In this document: one piece after another, positions 55,740 through 64,000 of the stretch
How positions within the stretch are numbered: the first letter of the stretch is position 1
Layout of the letters: the number at the start of each line of letters is the position of its first letter
NCBI GenBank assembly: GCA_039583875.1
Contig: CM077167.1
Location: 148,011,010-148,075,009 of the forward strand
Direction: 5' to 3'
From: Platanthera guangdongensis
Taxonomy: Eukaryota > Streptophyta > Magnoliopsida > Asparagales > Orchidaceae
DNA length: 64,000 bases
The notes under the pieces: model-generated
The model's database searches: none
What the model was told of the DNA's origin: nothing
What the model saw: only the letters and a program-made list of their open reading frames with translations
Translations under genes and position numbers: made by a program

Positions 55740-57128
55740 GGAACGTCATCTGACGCTACTCTCTCCTCACTCCTTACTTCTAACTGAGCACCATCATCAA
55801 TTTCCTCTTCATTCAGCCTATGTACTCCGGTTGGGATATTTTTGTCAAAATGTACATGAGCCGATTCATCAACAACTAAGGTTCTCTTATTATAGATCCT
55901 ATAAGCATGACTCTTACTCGAGTATCCTAAGAAGATGCCTAGATCAGATTTTTCATCAAATTTCCCTAAGTGATCCTTAATGTTTAGAACAAAACATGGG
56001 CAACTGAAGACCCTAAAGTACGATACAGATGATTTTTTATCAAAATATAGCTCATATGGAGTTCGCTTAATAAGGGGGAGAAGCATGACTCGGTTCATCA
56101 CATAGCATGTCGTGTCAACCGCTTCAACCCAAAAATATCGTGGCAAGCCGAACTCGGCGAGCATTGTCCGTGCTAGCTCTTGAAGAGTGCAGTTCTTTCT
56201 CTCTACAACTCCGTTCTATTGTGGGGTGCGAGGGGCAGAGAATTCGTTCCTTATCCCTTAAGTGTCACACAGGTTTGTGAATTTTTCATTCTCAAACTCT
56301 CCTCCATGATCCGATCTAATGCATTTTATTTTTATCTTCTTCTCATTTTGAAGTCTCATGCAAATATTTGAGAATTCGCTAAACTTGTCTGATTTATTCG
56401 CGAGAAAGATTGTCCAGTAATAGCGTGAGTAATCATCTATAAAAACGAAAGTGTACCGCTTTTCACCTAGACTACACGTACTAAGGGGACCAAACAAATC
56501 CATGTGAATGAGTTTCAAGTGGTCTAGTAGTGGAAACGTCATTTTTGCCTTTAAAAGAAGTTTTAATAAATTAACCTTTTTGACAAGGAGCACACAAGGA
56601 GTTTAAACTGCAGCTCAGTTTGGGAAGTCCACGTACAAGTTTGTTTTGCGATAGTTTAACAATTAATTTGCTTCCAGAATGTCCTAATCTCCTATGCCAA
56701 AGATCTAATTCTTCATTCTTAGTGACTAAGCATTTCAAATCAGACGCAGACATATCATCAAAGGTAACAGTATAAACATTATGAGTTCTAAAAGCAACAA
56801 GTAAGACATTAGTAGTTTTGGTATAAATGATTTTGCATGTATTTGTAGAAGATTCAAATATAACATCTAGACCTTTATCACAAAGTTTGCTAATAGAAAT
56901 TAGGTTGTGCTTAAGTCCATCTACAAATAGAACATTGGAAATTGAAAATGTCTTGTTACATATGGTTCCAACTCCAAGTATGCGTCCTCTGCTATTGTCT
57001 CCAAATGTCACCATGCCTCCCTTCTTCTTCTTTAGGCTACGGAACTTGTCTTTATCTCCTGTCATGTGCTTGGAACACCCGAAGTCCAAGTACCACATGT
57101 TCATATTGTCCCTAGCCTGCCAACACAC
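55740..57128 (-). pseudogene. pol: Copia H protease and integrase
   Basis: The minus strand from 57128 reads VCWQARDNMNMWYLDFGCSKHMTG (DFGC in place of DSGC), GDNSRGRILGVGTICN, DLWHRRLGHSG, CAPCQKG. A frame change near 56580 follows, then the integrase core at 56593-56258 (MDLFGPLSTCSLGEKRYTFV, IRSDHGGEF), a gap with stops near 56210-56260, and the C-terminal part at 56164-55740 (FWVEAVDTTCYVMNRVM, VFSCPCFVLNIKD, LGIFLGYSSKSHAYRIYNKR). It is continuous in sense with 51092 beyond Copia J. Confidence 0.87.
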
Positions 57129-59071
57129 CTAAAAACAAGATGAGGGTAAAGATCTGGTTACCCAAGTTGTCTCACTCATATGATAGGTAGAAGACTTTGG
57201 TTGCCAGACTTGCATATTTTTCTTCGCACCTTTCCTCAGACATGTGCCAGATGTGTGACCAAACTTATGACAGTTTGCACACAATGTGTAAGCAGTGGAT
57301 GTTGCCTTTATTGTGTTACTAGAGCTTATGCTTGAGGATGAGGATAGCCTTTCAGAACTTTTGATCTTATTTTGAGATTTGTTAGCATTAGTCCTAGGCT
57401 TGTCATAATGGTGATTTCCGCTCGGTGGTAACATTGGACTCACGTAACCTAGTCCAAATTTCACAGATCCATGACACAGTGCTCCTAATAGCATATCCGA
57501 TGATTTTTGGCCTATTCCAAATTTTTGGACAACACATTTGAGATCTTCGATCCTTGCCTTTAAGACGGTGTTTTCAGTAAATAGCATTACACACCGATTG
57601 GCAAATTGATTTTTTCCTTCCTCTATCTTGGCAAGAAACATTTGAATTCTTTTCTCCAAGGCATTCTTTTCATTGATGAGACCGGTTGTTCTCAATGAAG
57701 CCTTGGAGAGACTTGCTTCTTGTTCTTCGTTCGTTATCATCAAACGAGGACACTCTAGACACTCGATCTTCTGTTTGCCATTTTTTATTAATTAAGTTTT
57801 TATGTTATCTAAGTCCTTTTTTATTTTTCTTGTTTTTATTTTGAATGGACTTCTTCTCCTGTATAATTCTATCTAACTTCTCACACAAATGTTCATAAAT
57901 TTCAAGAAGTTCAGTATAGGTCGGTGGAGTTACTTCAATGTTGCTCTGGACACTTGATTCCTTCCCATGAGACACAGATTTGCCTCATCTTCGCAGCTCG
58001 AGTCTGAGGAGCTAGACTAGTCAGATCCGTCCTCTTCCCAGGTCAGCGCCTTCAGCACCATCTTCTTCCCTTTGTGTCGGCTCTGCTTCTCTTTTTCCTC
58101 CTTCAGGAGTCTTGGGCATTACCTCTTTAAGTTCCCAGTCTTGTGGCAGTGATAGCACTCGGGCTGGGACTTCTCATCATCACTTTCTATGTCCCAGGAC
58201 GACTTGTTTCACCTTTTGGCTTCTCTAGCTTCTCTCTTTAGGAAGTTTTTTAAATTGTCCCTGCTTCATGGGATTCTTCATGAAATTTCTGAATTCCCGA
58301 ACATAGAGGATTTCCTCGTTGTCTTCCTCGAATTCTTCAGCAGTCTTTCTCTCCCTTATGGCCTTCAGCGATAGTCCCTTCTACTTTATTTCCCTGAGAT
58401 ATTCCTCTGCTTGAATCTTTAGTTCAAGTTAGTGTGTCTTCAGATTGTCGATGAGGCTCTCTATCGCTAGGGTGCTGATCTCATGAGATTCAGCGATAGC
58501 AGTCACCTTTTGGTTGAATCGAGGTATCAAGGATCGCATGATCTTTCTCACCAGATCTCCATTTAAGAAACTCTTCCAGAGAGATCGTGAGGCGTTGACG
58601 ATATTGGTGAAGCATGTATACATGTTGTCCACTTCCTCATCGATCTCCATCCAGAATTGCTCGTATTCAGATTCGAGTCGGAACAACTTCGACTCCTTCA
58701 CCTGTGATATATGTACCTTTGTGGGTAAGCTCAAGTAGATGCCATATATCATAAGCAGTTTCACAATTATAAATTCTATTAAGCTTAGTTTTATCCAATG
58801 CATAGAATAAAGAATTCATAGCAATAACATTGTTCGTATATCTAAGCCTATCAGCGTCATCCCACTTATCGTGTGGTTTTTCTAAGACGGTATCCCCTAC
58901 TATGGCAGTGGGTGCAGTGTACTTTGTCTCTACCATGGCCCATACGTCCATGCTTTGAGTAATCAGAAAAATTTTCATTTGGGTTCTCCAGTGACTATAA
59001 TCACAACCCGTGAACAGTGGAGGTCTACTCACATCTTGTCCCTCAAAAAATGCGTGAACATAGTTGTCCAT
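57129..59071 (-). pseudogene. gag: Copia H gag, decayed
   Basis: Starts at 59071 (MDNYVHAFFEGQDVSRPP). UBN2-like domain (HWRTQMKIFLITQSMDVW, FRLESEYEQFWMEIDEEV) with a frame change near 58700, an acidic region near 58050-57900 broken by stops, a coiled-coil-like part (57743-57500) and a zinc knuckle CANCHKFGHTSGTC at about 57290-57245. It ends at TAG 57131-57129, in frame with protease. Collinear with Copia C. Confidence 0.82.
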
Positions 59072-59106
59072 CTTACTTCAGGATTTAAGCCTTTTGAAAT
59101 AACCTT

Positions 59107-59118
59107 CCTCTAATACCA
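59107..59118 (-). promoter_or_regulatory. Copia H primer binding site
   Basis: TGGTATTAGAGG on the minus strand; one base away from the TGGTATCAGAGG of Copia C. Confidence 0.8.
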
Positions 59119-59120
59119 CT

Positions 59121-60266
59121 TGTTGGATCTCATGTCCAACCTTAGAGGGGGGGGGGGTGTGAATAAGGTTTTGAGCATTATTTGAAAATTCAAATTATTT
59201 TGGTCCAGGTGAACTAGTTTTGGAAGCTACTACGCGGATTTAGGTACCTAACGTGCGACGGTAAGTTACTGAATTCGTTTTCCTGGGCAAATCACCCTTT
59301 GGAGAACTACGCACACTAGAGAGAATTGATAGTACACCACACAGAAGAATAAAAGCACATCAGATCACAGAAGTAATAAAAATAACAGAAACTAACTTTA
59401 TTAAAATTTAATCAACAATAAGTTCTTGACGATTACAAAATCGTGTTCCCCGTGACGCCAGAGATCGAAGGAGGTGAGAAAAAAACACTCTTTTATTTTC
59501 TATATTGACCCGCTCTACGGACCGATTGACTCTCTCCCTTTCCCTCTAAGAAAGGCCTTTGAGCCCGCCCTTCACCTCCACACAGGGAAGGGTCTTTGAG
59601 CCCCTCTAGATCACCCGATCTAGACGTACCAACCCCAGGACAATTTCCCACAGAATCCTTCCTGGATTTCGACGACCATCACTGGTCGATTTTCTCACTG
59701 GTCAATATAGTCCTTGGATTGCCGGAGATCTTCGTTCACGAACGGGAGGGAAGCGGAGTTCTTTTCATTTGACGAAAATGTTTTGAACGGAATGCACAGA
59801 GGCGACCAAACCCTAGAATACACGAACTTGATCTCTTTTCGTCTTCAGGTAATGAGCACAGAAACCTAGGCGGCCTTATATATGGCTTCGTGAAAATATG
59901 CTCCGGCCGGCGGTAAGGTTAGCACCCAGCAGTAGGTTCGCGCGCTTGATGTGCCAGCTCTCCTCCAAATCAGGAAAAATATTCAAAATGAATATTTTCC
60001 TATTTCCAATGCTACTGCGGTGCGATAGACAGTTAGCGCCAGATGGTAGGCCTGTCTCAATGCACTCAATGCCTGGGAGCATTGAGTGGGTTACCACGGC
60101 ACAGTACCAAGCTAGCACCCGGCATTAGTATTTTCTTAACGCTCTCAACTCCTTGGGGCATTGAGTGGGTTACCGCTATGTTGTACCAATCTAGCGCTTG
60201 GCATTAATGATGTCACAACGCACTCAATGCCTTGGAGCGTATAGTGGGTTATCGCGACGTGTTACC
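59121..60266 (-). repeat. Copia H 5' LTR, truncated
   Basis: Matches 17180-18466 of Copia C, lacking about 140 bp in the middle and the last 290 bp. TATA on minus at 59884-59875. Three 79-bp repeat units start at 60053, 60132 and 60211. It breaks off at TTACCA (60261-60266), where gypsy K sequence starts. Confidence 0.85.
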
Positions 60267-62399
60267 AAACCCTAATTCTTTTTATAAAAAGGGAAGAAAC
60301 GAAACTTAACTGCTACTCCCATTTATGCCAAACCTGTCGTCATCTTTGTTGAGCCAGAGGAGTGGGAAACGACTGCTGGAGTTAAGCTTTAGCCGGAGAA
60401 TCGAGCTTTGGAGCTAACTCGCAGGAGCAAGGATCAACCATAGCTCACCACTACCACACTCGTCGCCAAGCTCGCATCCAGGTCTATTTCTCTTCCCCTC
60501 CCTCAGTGCTAGTCTTATAGATCCACTAGGAGACATATCGGGTTCAAATGAGCCTGATGCCATGAGAGAAGGAATATTTCAATCTTTTCTTCTTGCTCGG
60601 GATCGCTGGAGGAGCCGTCTACGGCGGCCATGTCGTTGGGAAACGCCAGCCGCCACCTCAATGGTGGTGGTGGTGATAATCGTCGGCTGTTGCAGCGTCC
60701 TAGGTTGCCGGAAATGAAAGATCAACTTTGCCCAGCTCGGGCTGATCTGGGCCATCGGCTCAGTGAAGAAGACAATGAGATGTCGTCGATTAAAGTTGAA
60801 TTAAACTATATTGTTATTAATTATTTTTGTCTCATTTATTATAGTGCTTTCATATTAATTTTAAGCCCCTCAGAAGCAAATTCAGAAATTGTCACAAACA
60901 TGAAACTTGTAGATCTACGTCTTACCTTTAATTTAATACCCTAAACTTGTAATTTGGAGCAATGTAACTCCATGTAGGGCCAATCTCCTAGGACTGCTCC
61001 TAGACTATGGCAGAACTTTAAATGGATGCCTAGGCTAAACTATAAGTTCACATGCTGTGAAATTTAAGTCATATATGTGTGTATACCATACTTAGACTAT
61101 GTCCAAAAATCAAAAATTTTGGAGAATAATTTTTTATAGTTTTAATATAAATATGAATTATTATATAAATGGAATTTAGGGAGATTCCCAATTCAAAATG
61201 CACCCAAATTTGGATGGCAAGGCTCTAAGGTCATCCTATGGACTTGGTAAAATTTTGGAGAAATTTGGATCTTTGTATGTTTAAAGATCTAACATATATG
61301 GTGAAAGTAGATTTGTAAATAATGTGTAAATGGTAAAATGGGAGTTTAGCCCATTTGACCCAATGTATGTCCGTGAAATTTTGGACAGAGACTTATGGAG
61401 ATAAAATATTCCTTTCATGAGAAAAGGATTTTTTGAATCAAAAATCCCATAAATTGGAATTATTTCAAAATTAGCACATTTAGATGTTAAAATGAAAAAT
61501 AGGGCTACTGAACTTAGAAAATTTCAAATTATTGATCCATGCCCTAATAGGTCATTTCACTTCTCTGGAAAAATTTATGAGCATTTTGGAGAATTATTCC
61601 ATGTATAAATTGTGTAATTACATTTTTACCCTTATTGGACTGATCAAAAACATGAGCAGTGGTATATAGAAAATTATGAGAAAATATCTAGGTACTTATT
61701 TATTCATTATGAACCCCTATAAATTTTATCAAGATTTTTGGATGATTATTTAACGTGAATACTATAATAGAGGCATTTTTGTAATTTTGTTAACATGTGA
61801 ATATCTTAAGTCAAATCACTGACTAAGAGTATTAAAATCTATTTTGACCATTATCTTGTTAATATTAGTGAGTAGGAATTTTCCCTGAATTTTTACATAG
61901 TTATTTTTAATACTTCATTTAAAAAGGAAGATAATGGGATTTCAATCATAAATGGAAAATAAGGGTCAAATCAAGATGGAAAATTAAGATATTTGGTTCA
62001 CAGATATTTTTACCCTCGATGAACATCAGATAATTTATTTAGAACTAAAAGACCACTGGTTATAGTAGCTCGAGTTTGAAAAAACTTGCATGTGCATAGA
62101 ACATATTAGTTGCGGGTCGTGCGGTACTAGCCAGTCGTCACATCGACGACAATACGGTGACTATAGTGAGGTGTGTAGGTTTGAGGGGCTAGTAGGTTGT
62201 TTATATTGCGGTCTGAAAGACAATCCCCAAAAACGCACACTTGACCAAAAAGACTGGTGTGGATTACCAGCAAATTAGTACGTAGAGACTCTAGAGTACA
62301 CCTCGGACGTGTAGAGAGGCGTACGAAGGGTCTAGGCCTAGTAGTGTGTATACCTGCCTAAGAAGTGGAGATGCTCGCTCCACTACTGTCGTAGCCACA
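60267..62399 (+). repeat. Gypsy K 5' LTR, U3 removed (putative)
   Basis: Begins AACCCTAATTC with a TATA box TTATAAAA at 60282-60289. After a gene-like GC-rich leader (to about 60780) it becomes a long AT-rich stretch. It ends GTAGCCACA at 62399, followed by an initiator-Met primer-like site TGGTACCAGAG (62404-62414). That makes it the R-U5 part of a long LTR cut just upstream of TATA. No second LTR is in view. The ORF at 60630-60944 has no support. Confidence 0.5.
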
Positions 62400-62403
62400 A
62401 TGG

Positions 62404-62414
62404 TGGTACCAGAG
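62404..62414 (+). promoter_or_regulatory. Gypsy K primer binding site
   Basis: TGGTACCAGAG, one base from the initiator-Met site TGGTATCAGAG, a few bases after CCACA. The region 62415-62964 is untranslated leader with no gene seen. Confidence 0.55.
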
Positions 62415-62964
62415 AGTTTAGCTAACTCCAAATGCGGGAACTAAAGATATGTGATCACAGAGTCGTGTGTGTGAGTTGCACTTGTATGAATCATAACCCG
62501 CATAACACATCATAGCACACTTGCATACTTAGGACATATGTACCGCAGATCCTTATCATATAAATTAGTATGAGCTCTTTTATATGATAAGTTATATTCC
62601 TGAAACCTCAACTTATAAGTTTGTATGGGCATTCATATAAGTTAAGTCACTCCTATGATGATAGTCTAGTGGTAGATAATTTACATTTCTGCTTAGTACT
62701 TTACCTTACTTACCTTTCAGCACTTCTTTCCAGTACTACTTTTCTTACTTCCTTGCTTGTACTATATAGAACTGCTAGCATGTATACTGTTATGTTAAAC
62801 TAGAACTATTGTTACCTGCTTCCATTTTGATACTGCTTTGTAGTCCTCTACTTCTGTCCTCCTGCTGGGTGCCTATGAGTCGCGCTGGTGAGGAGAGGAT
62901 AAAATGACTTAGTCTTTATGACTAACGGTCGGTTGTGACAGTATCATTTTAGGAGCTCGAGAAG

Positions 62965-64000
62965 TTGGAGCGCCAGTACGACCAGCAGGACAAGATGGCA
63001 GGACCTAAGAAGCAGTTGCCACGCACTACTACTACTACTACTATTATAGTTCAGCATCATATGATGACGAGTGCTTTAGTGTCTCTTCTTATGCATGAGT
63101 TCTGTGAGAAGGAAGGTATCAGGCAGTGCTTCTCAGCTCCTAGAACTCCCCAACAAAATGGGGTAGCAGAAAGGAAAAATAGGACACTCATTGAATCTGC
63201 AGGCACATTATTGGCAAATGCTTACATGCCTCTATCCTTTTGGGCAGAAGCTGTAAACACTGCTAACTATGTCCTGAATAGAAGCCTTATACATAAACTG
63301 AAAAATAAGACCCCCTATGAATTACTTAAAGAGAAGAAACCTAAAATCACATACTATAAAGTTTTTGGTTGTATATGTTACATTCACACTAATAACAAGA
63401 GATACATTAGAAAGTTTGAGGCTAAGGCTGAAAAAGGGATTTTTCTAAGATACTCCCAAGTAAGCAAGGCCTATAGGGTTTTTAATAAATCCACCCTTAA
63501 AATTGAAGAATCTATCCATGTATCTTTTGATGAAGCTACATGTCTTATATTGTACAAGCCGGCATGATCAGCATCTTGCGGTGTCGACTAGCCCATGTGT
63601 GCTAGTGCCACCGAAAGTCGGTGGTTCTGGGCATATGATCGGGTAACCTCCTGAGTAAGGGGGTCTTATAGAAGCTACTGGGATGTTGGAAAGTGACATG
63701 GAGTGCACCCAGAACTGTAAGGGTCATGTAGTGAAGCATGGAGAAGAAAAGCCTTCTCAGTCGTAGTGGAAGTAAGAAGGGAATAGGTGGAGGAAGAAGC
63801 CTAGTCCTTTTAGGTCAGAAGAGAAGAGTGGTACTATGTTAGGGGAGTCTCTTTTCAAGGAACCACCAATGTGCTACAAGTGTGGCAAGCAAAGCCATAT
63901 AGCTAGATGTTGTACCGAGGTTGGTGTTGAGCCAGAGCTAATACAAGAGCAGTCGATGCGTTCTGGTCCTAGTATTGTTGAGAAAGGGAAAGTGGCGGAG
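62965..64000 (+). pseudogene. Gypsy K gag with a copia integrase fragment inside
   Basis: The gag-like N-terminus is at 62965-63093 (LEKLERQYDQQDKMAG, then a Thr run). From about 63094 to 63550 it is clean copia integrase ([62 protein letters not shown]), in the same frame. After that come gag C-terminal sequences with two in-frame stops (near 63765) and a gypsy zinc knuckle CYKCGKQSHIARCC at about 63872-63913. The gypsy gag core domain is missing and the copia piece sits in its place. The element continues beyond the window. Confidence 0.7.

Larger units (their letters stand above)
41216..60266 (-). mobile_element. Copia H: minus-strand copia element split by Copia I and Copia J
   Basis: Pieces 41216-42753, 50952-51097 and 55740-60266 read as one minus-strand element related to Copia C: 5' LTR (60266-59121, cut), PBS, gag, protease, integrase, linker, RT and RNase H. 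The linker protein (GEPSHVVSNRSVLHELFSN) runs from 51092 to 50957 and continues across the Copia I site into [18 protein letters not shown]. Only the left end lacks a recognisable LTR; 41216-41590 is AT-rich noncoding sequence after pol. Confidence 0.87.

Noticed and set aside
60630..60944. 104-residue plus ORF starting MSLGNASRHLNGGGG
   Set aside because: Lies in the presumed R-U5 of gypsy K; GC-rich start followed by AT-rich sequence with no domain. A captured host exon is possible but unsupported.
62090..62278. 62-residue Cys-rich ORF
   Set aside because: Lies near the end of the putative gypsy K LTR, has no motif and no upstream signal.

Overview
The window holds no recognisable cellular gene. 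It is a dense, nested cluster of LTR retrotransposons of the kind found in repeat-rich heterochromatin of a flowering plant. The grounds are plant-type Ty1/copia and Ty3/gypsy polyproteins, initiator-Met-tRNA primer sites (TGGTATCAGAG), A-rich polypurine tracts next to TG...CA LTRs, 5-bp target-site duplications (TSDs), and plant-like intron and TATA signals. I cannot say which plant.

Layout (names are mine). Element B, 1-425 and 12696-about 14057, is a poorly classified element with an antisense gene. Copia A (426-12690, minus, Sirevirus-like, TSD GTGTG) sits inside it. Copia C (about 14058-18756, minus) is itself interrupted by B and by a minute TRIM element D (14413-14938, TSD TAGAA). Gypsy E is a decayed fragment (18757-20181, plus) fused to the truncated 5' LTR of gypsy F (20182-41001, plus, chromodomain-bearing). 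The 3' LTR of F is split by Copia G (27106-39667, plus, Sirevirus-like, TSD GAACG). Copia H (about 41216-60266, minus, related to C) is split by Copia I (42754-50951, plus, TSD AAAAA, intact 1299-residue ORF) and Copia J (51098-55739, plus, TSD GGAAC, almost identical LTRs, no gag). Gypsy K (60267-64000, plus) runs off the right end and carries a piece of copia integrase inside its gag.

Most interesting points. (1) The two Sirevirus-like elements A and G each carry a third ORF after pol, with matching N- and C-terminal domains and a coiled-coil centre. In each, this ORF is preceded by an array of the same palindrome that fills that element's own LTR (GTGTCGACAC in A, TACTCGAGTA in G), followed by a TATA box. 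This looks like an LTR-derived internal promoter for ORF3, present in parallel in two diverged elements. (2) At least five families here have LTRs crowded with a family-specific, CpG-centred palindrome. (3) In A, C, G and H, gag and pol lie in one frame separated by a stop codon just before a splice-acceptor-like CAG. (4) Gypsy F and E have an intron-like interruption at the same gag-protease position. (5) TRIM D has only 30 bp between its LTRs, and its empty site is visible in Copia H. (6) Copia J is young but gagless. Copia I is open throughout, but its first RNase H aspartate is Asn.

Only Copia I has an uninterrupted gag-pol. J has two single-base frameshifts; A, C, E, F, G, H and K are pseudogenic. 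TSDs and split reading frames give the order of insertion: Copia A is younger than B, B and TRIM D are younger than C, G is younger than F, and I and J are younger than H.
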